A stretch of 64,000 bases of DNA from Schistocephalus solidus (taxonomy: Eukaryota > Platyhelminthes > Cestoda > Diphyllobothriidea > Diphyllobothriidae). The position numbers were made by a program, and so were the translations under genes. The stretch spans positions 62,001 through 126,000 of the forward strand of contig WEDG01003391.1 of assembly GCA_017591395.1 (NCBI GenBank), in the 5' to 3' direction. The notes beneath the pieces were generated by a model. It worked only from the letters and a program-made list of their open reading frames with translations, did no database searches and was not told where the DNA came from. This document shows positions 38,080 through 48,806 of this stretch, one piece after another; the first letter of the stretch is position 1; every line of letters starts with the position of its first letter.

Positions 38080-41000
38080 CTCACTAAATAAGCGAGAATT
38101 TTATGAGCCAGGGATGCACTGTTTTCTGCCGGCCCAGCATAAGGTGTTTTTTTCCAGAAACCCGCTTTGCCTTCTTCTATTCTTCGCACCCGTCGGGATA
38201 GAACACTGGCTGTTTGGCAGGCTTGATAATTGTCGAAAAGGGCGTCTGCTTTCTCCATAACGTCGGATCAATTCTCATTGACAGATCCTTCTTCCCTCTG
38301 CGCCTTTCCGATGCCAGGTTAATCACGATTCTTAAGCAGAGTAAATTCATCGACTTATGCTGGAGGCAGCACGCTTCCGGACAATTTTGAGATAATCAAA
38401 TAAGCTGTATACAGTGCGAAATATGGCTTGACCACAGCATTTGCCTCTGTGATGACTTGACGTATGAGGGGTTGAAGCGTATTTTACGTCTGAGCTGCCA
38501 TCTACTAACTGTTCATTTTTCTTCATGTGGCCTTATGTACCAGCTGTTCGTATAAGATTCGTGGCCATGGGAATTCCTGGATTTCTACTCAACCGCACCC
38601 GTCATTGTTTTGATAGAGCAGTCACCGTCGTCTCACTGACCACTCACAAACGAATTTGTCCCCCGATAAAAGGGTCATACTTCTGTAACCCCAAGTCAAG
38701 CATCTACCCTTATCTACCAAGCAATGGAACCTTTTTCATTCGAGTGTATTCAAAATACAGGCATCTCCTCTGCCATCTGGTTGGTCCCTGTTGATGGCAC
38801 ACGCATTACCTGAAACTTCGGGCGCGTTTATTTCACCAGTCAATCCTGATGCATAGGTAGACATCATATTAGCCCAAATTGATCACACTTCGACGACGAT
38901 ACAAAGGCGTTGGAGCGGAATTCGGCGCACGCTGGGCCACTTCGACTGAAAGCAGCCCCCTTGTGAAACATTCTGGGTTGAGGAGTGAAGTCGTACGCCG
39001 GGTGAGATGAGGCTTCGATCCCTGTCCTCATCTGTGAGGCAAACGGGATTTCTCATGCGAAAACTGCCGACTCAGCATCCAACATGGCTGAAGCAGTCGC
39101 TCCAAGGGACACTGCCATTTATTGCTTCTCAGACTGTGGCGATGGCAGTTTACTGGACTTCGCTGCCGATTTTAGCCATTGACAACACCGTTTTGACGGA
39201 GCAGTCGTCGACGTCACATTGAGAACAAGTGCGCACTTATGATCCTCAATAACTGATTCCTGCATTTTCGACCTCATGCCAATCAAATGCGCGTATTTGT
39301 CAACTTGTAAAAACTCTTTCTTTAAGACATGGGAATAAGTGTTCCCAGTGAATACGTATCGTTTGTTCTCTGCTTAAAACACACTTCAGTTCGCAGTTCG
39401 AACGCATTTATTTTATCAGTAAATCCCGGTAGCTGAAATACACCGCAAGTTTTCCTAAGATGAACGCAATGGTCAAAATTCACCGAAACTAATCTGCAGC
39501 AAACGGAATTCCGCTTATGGAGGAACATGAGGGCTATTCAGTTCTTCAACCAATACCTTAAAACACGCGGTATATGAAAATAATATGCTGCATATAAAAT
39601 AATGTCTTTTAAAAAAATAAAGCATGCATTTGTGCACAGCGAAAAATGCTCCCTGAAAATACGTCCGTGGTAGTAGTGCAATAGAATAGTAGTAAGTGCA
39701 ATAGAAATTTGGAAACATTTTTAAACTTTTCAATTTTCCTTTGATAAGTGACGATAGGAAAACAGGATCTTCGATTCGCAAAGTAGTCTAAATTTTGAAA
39801 ATCCTCACATAGCCACACCAGATGGTTCTGCTAGCAGAAGTTGCGCAGTCTAAAACCAGCGGCGGTCCTCGCAGCTCGCTCCGCAAACGGCTGCAAAAAT
39901 ATCAAGAACAGTCAATTTCACTGTGAATAGACATAGTACACAAATTAAATAAGTAGTTATCATTTGTTAATGTAACTATACAACGGCGAAATTATCAGGC
40001 AGAAAGTCAGTGCACGAGACGTATTTGAAGCACCAACCTATCGAACGCACTTTAAATGCTACAACCACCTGAACTACTTATAAAGGAATAAAAAATATCA
40101 TGCTGCAAGCACATAAAACGTACATATCCGTAGCAAAACGAACAGCAAAGTGCGGAGCATTAGGCAGCACTTGCTAAAGCTTACATTGTTTGCCCAAAGA
40201 GAAAGTGCTCATGCAGTTTGAATAAAATGCAAGACTGTTTTCGCCCTTGAACTGTTCCCCGCTGCATAGATGGGTAATTTTTTCCGGGAAAAATTTACCT
40301 TTGTTTGGATCGTTTCTTTACGTAACCGGTGCCCTTAAAATGAGTTTTGTCCGCTATTTCGCCACTTTAAACAATTAACCAGAATGCTTTTTTGCTTTTG
40401 GCGAGCTAGTGGCTGAGTTCATGTACTGGATGACTGAGAAATTCCCTTGATTTTTGATCTTAGTCCTTGTTACTTGCATGTTCCTTGAACGTGTTTATGT
40501 CTGGAAGTGCTTGGGAAAAGCTGAGGTGGAAAGTCCGTAGGCGTAAAGAATGTGGCATATTTTAGAGCTTTGTATAGTTTTTCTTCAGTCTTCCAAATGA
40601 GTTCCGGTACAGACGCCATATTATATCAGAATATTACTTATAAGTAGCGACTGATTTTCGAAAGTAGAAGTGTTTAATTTCGGTCGTTGTATTCGGCACA
40701 CAAGGCATACCGAGGCCTAGTAGACACATGTTCACTGTCAATCTCTCCGCTTTCTTGTCCGTTGCAATGCAAACGACAACAATTTTTGCTAAGCTAAAAT
40801 ATTTTTTTTAAAAAACATTCAGTCTATTATCGTGCTCTCTTTACCGTTGTTTTGCCCCACCCATAAAACCCCTATTAGCACCGGTCGCGTAGTACAGGCA
40901 GCATTTGCTTCTCTTTCCCCGGTTGGTGTCCTACTGCATCTTCACCCGAATCCCTGCTCACACTTTCAATCCAAGTACCCTCCAGCATGCCAAATGAGTA

Positions 41001-42104
41001 AATGGAATGATTTAGCCCTGAGTGAATTGAGCATTGGGCATCTAATCCAGGAACTGTGGAATTCTGATCACCTTTGAGAGACAATTACTGGGTTTTTTGC
41101 CGTCACACGCTAGGCGAACCTCAGCCGCAGGCAGTTACCTGAGAGCTAAAGTTGGTCATCGAGCAGCTGAGTGCATAGTTCAGACGGTGAGTGGCATGCA
41201 TGGACCCATCTTACCTGCGGGATTCAGATGCTGTTTCAATGTTGCTTTACGCGAGTTATAAACCCTCGTCCCCATGAAAAAAGGATAGATTAGGGAATAT
41301 TAGCTCCTTCCCTGTGTGACTTAATTTTCCCAATATCAGGCATCATGGCACTGGCCAGCACAACAAAGGTGAGAGTACTGCTCGTTGGGAAATATGACTT
41401 GTGATTCACACACTGGGCGCTCGGTCATCTGTGATCGGGACGTCATTGGCTGATTTCGACAAGATAACTGTGATCGGCATTCTGGAATTGTTGGTCACCA
41501 GCACACCCTGAGTCAGTCGGTAACTGACCTCTGAAGTCGCCTTGAGTAGAGAATACTACTTAGGTGGGATAGTAATATCGATCATCGTGTAGCAGAATCC
41601 CATAACCTTTCAGACAGGATGCCGGCTTTTAAATGCACGTCTTTTCGTTCGCCCACAAAAAACCAACGCGGTTTTCAATGCCCTTATAAATGCAAACATA
41701 TTTTATAGAAAACATAAGCAAACATATTCTTTCTTTTGCTCATGTGGGCGCAGATCACGTCTTCTTAAAGTCTGATACTCGAAAAAGGTAATCTTTAGGT
41801 TTTTATAAAGTTATTAATTATAAGATTCTTTCAAACCGTACAAGATACATTCACATACCTTGAATCTGTCCATTTATAAATGCCCCTCATTAAGTATAGA
41901 ACGCTGTCTACAAATTTTTGGAACACTTTATAGTGTCTTCTTAATGGCACACAGGAATGCACGACTTTACTTACACGGAAAACGCACACCTTGTAGACTG
42001 AAAACACTAAGCACAAATGCAACGTTAGACCAGGCTCAAAAATTGTCAGGCATTGAAAAACTTTTTAAAAACCAAATACGCCCTTCGTTTGACTATCAAA
42101 TTTG
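38080..42104. other. Non-coding stretch
   Basis: No gene is recognised. 38590-38660 and 39175-39240 resemble each other (tgatagagcagtcaccgtcg against tgacggagcagtcgtcgacg) and probably derive from one repeat family. 40832-40915 resembles 45350-45435. 47- to 100-codon frames here lack domains. Confidence 0.5.
40832..40915 (+). repeat. Dispersed repeat, matches 45350-45435
   Basis: Both copies read 'gtgctctc', a variable stretch, then 'cccacccataaaacccct', 'accggtc' and '.cgta.'. They are roughly three-quarters identical over about 85 bases in the same orientation. Confidence 0.7.
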
Positions 42105-42965
42105 AAAAATAAGTGATTATCTACTAAATTACTGCAGGAAAGAACATTCATGTGCCTTTACATGTTGTGTGTGTGTCCCCTCACAAAATAATTATTTGAA
42201 TAAATATTTTGCAATTTGAAAAATTTGAAAAATAAGTGATTATCTACTAAATTACTGCAGGAAAGAACATTCATGTGCCTTTACTTGTTGTGTGTGTGTC
42301 CCCTCACAAAATAATTATTTGAATAAATATTTTGCAATTTGAAAAATTTGAAAAATAAGTGATTATCTACTAAATTACTGCAGGAAAGAACATTCATGTG
42401 CCTTTACTTGTTGTGTGTGTGTCCCCTCACAAAAATAATTATTTGAATAAATATTTTTGCAATTTGAAAAAAATTTGAAAAAAATAAGTGATTATCTACT
42501 AAATTACTGCAGGAAAGAACATTCATGTGCCTTTTACTTGTTGTGTGTGTGTCCCCTCACAAAATAATTATTTGAATAAATATTTTTGCAATTTGAAAAA
42601 AATTTGAAAAAAATAAGTGATTATCTACTAAATTACTGCAGGAAAAGAACATTCATGTGCCTTTACTTGTTGTGTGTGTGTCCCCTTACAAAAATAATTA
42701 TTTGAATAAATATTTTGCAATTTGAAAAAAATTTGAAAAAAATAAGTGATTATCTACTAAATTACTGCAGGAAAGAACATTCATGTGCCTTTACTTGTTG
42801 TGTGTGTGTCCCCTTACAAAATAATTATTTGAATAAATATTTTGCAATTTGAAAAATTTGAAAAATAAGTGATTATCTACTAAATTACTGCAGGAAAGAA
42901 CATTCATGTGCCTTTACTTGTTGTGTGTGTGTCCCTCACAAAATAATTATTTGAATAAATATTTT
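42105..42965. repeat. Minisatellite, ~123-bp unit, about seven copies
   Basis: 'gtgattatctactaaatt' recurs at 42113, 42236, 42359 and onward every 123-127 bases. Copies differ mainly in A/T run length and in 'cccctcac' against 'ccccttac'. The last copy abuts and slightly overlaps the 3' end of the receptor M4 exon on the minus strand. Confidence 0.95.
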
Positions 42966-43170
42966 GCAGATAAGTAAACAAAGGAACAGAAAACTTGCCG
43001 CAATCCGCCTCCAAAAGACGCATTCTATGATTGCCAGTATGATCGCAATAACGATTCCAATTGCCACCAGTATGAATATTCCACCGATTGAGTCGAGAGT
43101 ATTAATGAATCGTACTGTGTTGCCTTGCGTTATCGAGGTCGGACAAGTACCCGTGTTGCCCAGAGTGTAG
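42936..43170 (-). CDS. iGluR-like exon: end of S2 and M4
   Basis: The acceptor ctcattttag|C sits at 43171. The first base completes a Ser codon with the previous exon (phase 2). It encodes GTCP, holding the Cys that pairs with the S2 Cys in this family, then LDSIGGIFILVAIGIVIA, which is M4 of an ionotropic glutamate receptor, followed by a CVFWRR basic anchor. The frame then runs through hydrophobic residues into the neighbouring minisatellite and stops at TGA 42938-42936. The true end is uncertain: a donor-like gtgagg overlaps the stop, so another tail exon may exist. Confidence 0.8.
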
Positions 43171-44689
43171 CTAAAATGAGCACTCAGCTCTCAGACTTCA
43201 GGAAGCATGCAATCAGTTCACCATTGAAACAGGTACATACAAACTAATACAAAATATCCTTAGATTCAGTCAATCTTGCTTTATTCCGCCAGGAGAAAAT
43301 GCTCCTTTGCCGTTTAGCCCAATTTTGGACAGGAGACATTGGAGCCACCAAATACCAGGGTGTTCCTCGACATTGTAAAGGATACCTTCGGCTATAACGG
43401 CATCCATCGACCCAGAGTGGACACTATAATTTTATAGGATAATTCCCCAGTTCATCACTCTAAAGAAGCATGAATTTGCTAGCGTTTACTACAATAATCT
43501 AGATTTTTAGACAAGAACCAGCCTCTGCACGTGTGGCTTGCGATCTGTTTTTATTCCCGCGGACAGTCCAGACCTGAATGCAATCAAAAAATATTTTTAC
43601 CATTATCAAAAGGCATTGGCACAAGGTAAGGAAAGGTCTTTCGATGCAAGAAAAAACTTGATTTCGTGCTGTAAACTCACATTGAACAAATTGCTATAGA
43701 AAACCCGGCAACCTCCATGTCTGGCAACCTTTGTGATGTCATAAATGCATTTGTTACTATTCTACATTATTTTCCCGTTTGTATGCGCCTCCATTTCTTA
43801 TGCAACTTTATATGCAGCCTTGTTTGGTTGATTTGCAATATAGCTATAATCGCAAGGTCCGGTTTTTACTGAGAAGTAATAATTTTTGTGTTAGTAAGTT
43901 ACAAAAAAATCAATGCCTTCCTTTTAAGATCTCTCGTTTCCTTACTACTTTAAAAGTTTGGAAGATGCAGTATGGATTGATTTCATGTAAGAGGCACTTT
44001 CTTGTAAAATCCATGAGATAGGGCATTCACTGTATAGAATAAAATGGCGAGCCACATCGGCACAGGAGTTTAGGGCCACTGAGTCACCTGAGTGGAGTTT
44101 GAAATGCTTTTCGTGTGCAGTTGTCCGTGTTAATGTGCCTCCCTACTCTGTCCATCGACCTCACTCGATCGTCTACCCTCGTCCTCCAGTGCCTTTGAAT
44201 GGCTCAAGGGGTGAACAGTCGTCAGAAGCATTTAGCGACCAATTGCGCCGGGACTTCAATATACCCCGGTTCACCGGAAATGAGAGCTGGGTGTAGCCAT
44301 ATGATGATAACAGGTGAACCAGTAGTAGCAGTTTTATTCTTCACTGATTTTATTCGTTAAACTACTGTGCACTAGGTATTAATTTGCTCCAAAATGGTAA
44401 AAAATTATGGCTTTCCTGACCAGTAAAAATTATTCATTAGCATGGCTTGCATTCAGACATCCCTGCGAGTCCGATATTCAAACTGCGTAAATATTTACAA
44501 GGGCACAGAATTATTTAAATCTGTCAAACCTTTATTAATTTATTGCGTCTGGTAGTTATCTGGTTATTTCTAGTTTGATTGCTTAGAAAAGCTTACTCGG
44601 ACAGTCAGCTTACTGTATCAGAATTGGTGGATTCCATGCGTTGCAGTAGGCTGGAGGGGGTGACTTGACCAAAATGGGATCAAACTCAC

Positions 44690-44830
44690 AGCTGCCGTTG
44701 GAACTCATTTCGCAGATAGTTAGAGCTTCGACTGTATTACAGCCTACCACATTGATATCGTGGACTCGAATCCCACGAAGTTCGTTGAGTTTTCCCAACT
44801 GGATCGCATGAATTATTCAAATCTACCAAG
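44690..44830 (+). mobile_element. tRNA-like SINE, family 2
   Basis: An A-box-like 'cgcagatagttagagctt' near 44709 is followed 50 bases later by a B box, 'gactcgaatccca', near 44763. The family tail 'gttttcccaactgg...atgaattattcaaatctacc' comes after it. It shares this architecture with 18430-18610. Confidence 0.55.
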
Positions 44831-44929
44831 CTTCCTTTTAACCAGTATCGAGCAATAATCGGGAAGATCACAATATGCGACCCAATTCATGGAACAAAGA
44901 ATACGTCAGCGTGTAATACGCGACCTATT

Positions 44930-45530
44930 GCATGCAAAGCTAACTCTTACTCTATCAATTGTGCTCGTTAGGGTTAGCATACTTTTCCAGGTTTGTAGGA
45001 TCAAACACTATATTTCTTTTTGCGTAGGAGCACTGAATTATCGGGTCAAATGTCAACTTTCTTGGTGTCCACTAGAAGGACGCCACATTAGATTCAAAAC
45101 GCACCAACCTTAGTGTTGTAATAAAAGGTCGTGCAGAGCTGGCCTCATTCTTGCTCCCGTCGAGTTTCTGTAAAAATGTGTGTCAGGTCAGCTGGGAATG
45201 ACGTCGCGCATAGTGGTCGACGTGACGTAAAGCCACCGGCTCTCGCAAGCCACACACGTGTTGCGGCAGCAGACTAATGTGCAACCCTACTGACTGGGCA
45301 ACTAATGCTAACCCTAACGAAAACAGTGGACAGAGTTAAAACTTGGTTTGTGCTCTCCTTTTCTTCCTTTAGTCCCACCCATAAAACCCCTAATACCACC
45401 GGTCTCGTATCACTTGCTGACTTATCCTTTGCTCCCTGAGTTGGGTCGCAACACCTAACCTTAAAACCAAACCCTACACCAATCCTAACTTCATACCTAA
45501 GCTTCACACCAATCCTAACCGCCCTAGCAG
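44930..45530. repeat. Telomere-like tracts in inverted arrangement
   Basis: 'gttagggttagcat' at about 44968-44981 (plus) and 'atgctaaccctaac' at about 45286-45300 are inverted counterparts with homologous flanks. A further CCTAAC-rich run, with imperfect units, occupies 45455-45530. The block also holds the 45350-45435 repeat. Confidence 0.6.
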
Positions 45531-45957
45531 CTAGCGCAAGGGAACCCGGGAAAGGAAGTTTCCTATTCTCGTGCATTGTCTCAAGAACTCTGGGTGAACT
45601 ACGCAGTCCGCAAGGCGAGTTTGTTGTGACTGTTTGTGTTCAACATAGCGGTTGCGTGAAACATAAGTCTCGTTACCAGCGGCGCAAGCTTTTATCTTAG
45701 AGCCTGGGTGGAGCCTCGACACCTCAGGAGCAATAAAATGCCTCCAGACTTTCTAATCACAGTCAATTCAGAAAATTTCGTTTTCTTGCTCTCACCTGTC
45801 ACCAGGCGTTAAAGGGCTATAACCTGCCCCCGATCCCCGTGTAGGAATGAATATTGGAAGACCACGGGAATACGTTTGCATGCCTCAGATAGTTGACCAC
45901 ACCTGATCTGTGTCGGTCGCCGAGGTTCAAATAGGACTACTTAGTTGAACAAATAAA

Positions 45958-46647
45958 ATGCTGACCTGGGTACCCCTCGAAGACATCGGTTTGAGTTACG
46001 ATCTTAAGCTTTCCCTGTTATGCTCCTGGCTGAGGGACGGTGGCATGCGAATCTCACTCGAAAGACAAATTAATCAATCGATACATCGATCTGACAGCGC
46101 ATCCAGAGCACCGCACAATCACCTCCCGACTTACGACGCTGGGCGTTGTCTAATAACTTCTATGCCTGGCGCTCGTTCTGGTGCTACCCTGATCTCCGAC
46201 GATGGACTGCTGTACGAGTTTGAAAGTTCGAAACTCAACAATGGCGCCGATGTTTCATCACTTGCCTCCTTCCTTACTCATACGCATACCTCAAACTCGA
46301 ACATCCCTTTTCATCCGAAAATCTCCAATTTAACTATACCATTGAATAGCTTTTTCCGTAGTGGTTGCCCGTTGCTATATAGGAGTCCGACTGAGGATAT
46401 AAATACGCGATCCTGGCGACCATGCTCCGCCTTGAAAATTTTGCACATTGCTGACACAGTTTTTCTTTTCCCCATTGCAGTCAACCATCGAGGTATTCAC
46501 ATTGTGCAATCGCTTTTCAGTCACATGTTAGCAAAGGTCATGAAGTTCTCCCCATATTTCAGGGCAGGATTCGATATCGTAGGAAGGACGTTCACCAATC
46601 AGATTACGAGGCCTGCTCGTCCTCTTGTACGTATGGTCTCCATTTAG
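45958..46647 (+). CDS. Hypothetical open frame, 229 codons, nested antisense in iGluR-like intron
   Basis: An uninterrupted ATG-to-TAG frame in a favourable start context (aaaATG). No domain, signal peptide or membrane segment is recognised; the protein is Ser/Arg/His-rich. Its last ~28 residues are encoded by sequence resembling the repeat context near 59390 (acgttca/gatcag..tacg.g). Thus at least the 3' end is repeat-derived. It may be a chance frame, a dead exon of a mobile element or a small nested gene. Confidence 0.2.
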   Translation: MLTWVPLEDIGLSYDLKLSLLCSWLRDGGMRISLERQINQSIHRSDSASRAPHNHLPTYDAGRCLITSMPGARSGATLISDDGLLYEFESSKLNNGADVSSLASFLTHTHTSNSNIPFHPKISNLTIPLNSFFRSGCPLLYRSPTEDINTRSWRPCSALKILHIADTVFLFPIAVNHRGIHIVQSLFSHMLAKVMKFSPYFRAGFDIVGRTFTNQITRPARPLVRMVSI

Positions 46648-46823
46648 GACCCTCGCTGTAACCGTATAAAGGCCAGTAATATACGCTAGAAACAGTATTT
46701 ACAAAGACAAGGGAGACGGGGATGTGGTCACTTCTGGTAAATGGTAGGTTTGGCTGCATAATCTACTGTCACCTTTCTGACTGCCATAAGTCCTCTGAGG
46801 AGCTCCAAACTGGTGGCACTTAC

Positions 46824-47217
46824 CTGTCCGTCAACGCTTTCATTTCACCAGTGTTTATTAGATCATTTATGACCGATTGAAAGTAGTCCTGGAAGTAAGA
46901 ATTCTTTTGCAGTACGATTGCATATTGCTCCGTGCTATACGCCCCGGACACACTCAGGCACTTGAGCATGGCAAAGTACTGCAGCGTAAAACGGTCACCA
47001 ATGAGGCGGTAGTAGCCGTTGGCTACCAAGTTCACCGCATCCTCCAATTTTGCCGGTGCCACATTCCCGTAGAGGCGAGCGCTGAGGTAAGTTAGCTGCT
47101 GGATTTCTGATCGCTGGACGACTGCAGCTGCAAACTAGCCGTTGAATTGGCTACCGGTCCAAATGGAATTGAGGGATCCACTAGGAGTTTCTGTTCGAAA
47201 GGTATATATATCCAAAC
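46824..47217 (-). CDS. iGluR-like exon: S2 ligand-binding half, one base apparently missing
   Basis: The acceptor cgctaag|GTT sits at 47218 and the donor ACAG|gtaagt at 46824. The first frame encodes SIPFGPVANST, the family's (I.YG.V..GST) S2 loop, with Ser and Thr kept. It would stop at about 47093. The next frame carries LTYLSARLYGNV, YYRLIGDRF (Asp at the ligand Glu/Asp position), KCLSVSG (disulfide Cys), YAIVLQKNSYFQDYF and INDLINTGEMKALTD. That is the standard S2 order. Joining the frames needs one extra base near 47095-47110. With it the exon is 395 bases and fits phase 0 before and phase 2 after, so an assembly deletion or a real mutation is likely. Confidence 0.82.
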
Positions 47218-47499
47218 CTTAGCGATAGGTTAAAAATCGTCGGTTGTAAGGAAAAAAAGTTAAAATATCTGCATTCAGACTTTTTAGAATTGGACATTGG
47301 AAGGTTTCCGTGCAAGAAAATGAAGTTTTTAAAGGGGATCTTGGAGACTATCTTCAATATGGCTCAGCACATCGAGATTTAGTCAGAATCAAGTTCCCAT
47401 ACAATCCAGTAGATACTTTTGATATGTTTTTAAACCGTTTGGAGAAGTCTGTTTTTCGAAAGCTATGCAAAGAGGAATAGAACCTATCCCCACAGGCGA

Positions 47500-47705
47500 T
47501 TCTATCAGAACGTAGTAGTGGTATTGCTATTATTAAAAGTATTATTACTAATATTAATTGTAGTAGTCATTATAACAGTTTAAATGGTTGTAGTGGTGCT
47601 AGCAGTACTGGCGTAGCAGTAGTGTTAGTAGCAGTAGTGTTATTAGCACTGTTATTATTTTTAGAAGCAGTAGTAGTTGTAACAACAGTAATATTAGTAT
47701 AAGAT
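47500..47705. repeat. Degenerate (TAG/TAT)n trinucleotide region
   Basis: Imperfect gtagtagt, attatta and agcagtag runs lie inside the receptor intron. It looks like an aged microsatellite. Confidence 0.7.
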
Positions 47706-48353
47706 GACCGATTCTCTGGTTAAACATAAGACAATCAACGTCCAGACAACTAAGAGGTTTTTAATTCTTTTTTGTACAGCAGTCGAATATGTACTTCTAG
47801 AAAACGTTTTCACTACCACTTAAGACACAGTAGTTGATTTACTCAAAGTTAAAATAGTCTTCGTGACAATGTGGCAGCCCGTAATTTTTAGCAACCAGGG
47901 TTCTTTCGATTGAAACTACCTTAAACATTGGTTCCATTGTCGAATACAATAGCATTGCCTATTAACCAAAGATTCTTGCCAAGTAAGCTTAAAAGGACTG
48001 TCGTATAGGCTCAAAAAATAGTTTTTCTTATTAGCCAATCGGATAGGAATAAAAGCAAATTCGCATATCCGGAGAGGCCTGTGAGCTGTAGTTCAATCAA
48101 CGGAGCAGCCAGCGTGAACTGGACGTTAGGACGATTATCTGCCATCTGCCTTTTTTCATTTTCTGTCTAAGTGAACTTCTCAGATCCCGCAGCCAGTCCC
48201 AGTTAACACAGTATTAAGTAGCCATCTTGTCAATTAGAAAAAAACATTAGCTTCTGCACGGAGAAATTCCGGTATTGTTGCTCTTCCTTCATATTTTCTG
48301 TGCTGCAGGCTCTGGCAATCGGAAGTTCAATGGAAAAGTGAAGCAGAACGTAC

Positions 48354-48806
48354 ATCAAAACCAGAAACTTCGCTGAACATGCCACTTTGTGCTTTCAGCG
48401 CTCCGTAGTTGGCGGCGTAGATGATGACGAAAAAGAGCACGAACATCCACCAAACAGAAATCAGTATTCTGCTCGACCACTGATTCGGCGGAGACGCTGA
48501 AAGGCCATGAAAGAGGCACCCGAATGTCACGAATATAGACTCGATGAAACCATAGTCCGCCCGATTTGGTGAAAAGTAGTTGACTGTGGCCAATGCAAGT
48601 GCAGTTATGATGGTTGAGAAGATAATGAGGACCCAGAATCCGGCGGTGAGGGGCCCGAAGAAGTCAAATAATGTTGAGCCCACCGGAAGGGATCTTGAAG
48701 GTGCTTCAAGCACAGAGTACGTGAAGAAGAGGTAATTGCTCAGAAAGTCGAAGGAGGCGGCAAGCTCTGGGAGGACGGCGTAATTACCGATGGCAATATC
48801 AGCTTG
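48354..48806 (-). CDS. iGluR-like exon: end of S1, M1, pore loop and M3
   Basis: The acceptor tctctttcag|CAA sits at 48807, phase 0. It encodes ADIAIGNYAV, the end of S1, where the residues normally contacting the amino-acid ligand are replaced. M1 follows (GFWVLIIFSTIITALAL), then a pore loop with FGCLFHGLS and M3 SVWWMFVLFFVIIYAANYGA. The pore Q/R position aligns with His. The SYTANLAAF gating motif reads IYAANYGAL. Two phase-0 donors are possible, GAT|gtacgt (48354, used here) and GAA|gtttct (48369). Membrane channel core of the subunit. Confidence 0.9.

Larger units (their letters stand above)
43171..46823 (-). other. iGluR-like intron (phase 2)
   Basis: About 3.65 kb. It contains a family-2 SINE, telomere-like inverted segments, a copy of the 40.8-kb repeat and, on the opposite strand, a 229-codon open frame. 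All are annotated separately. Confidence 0.7.
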
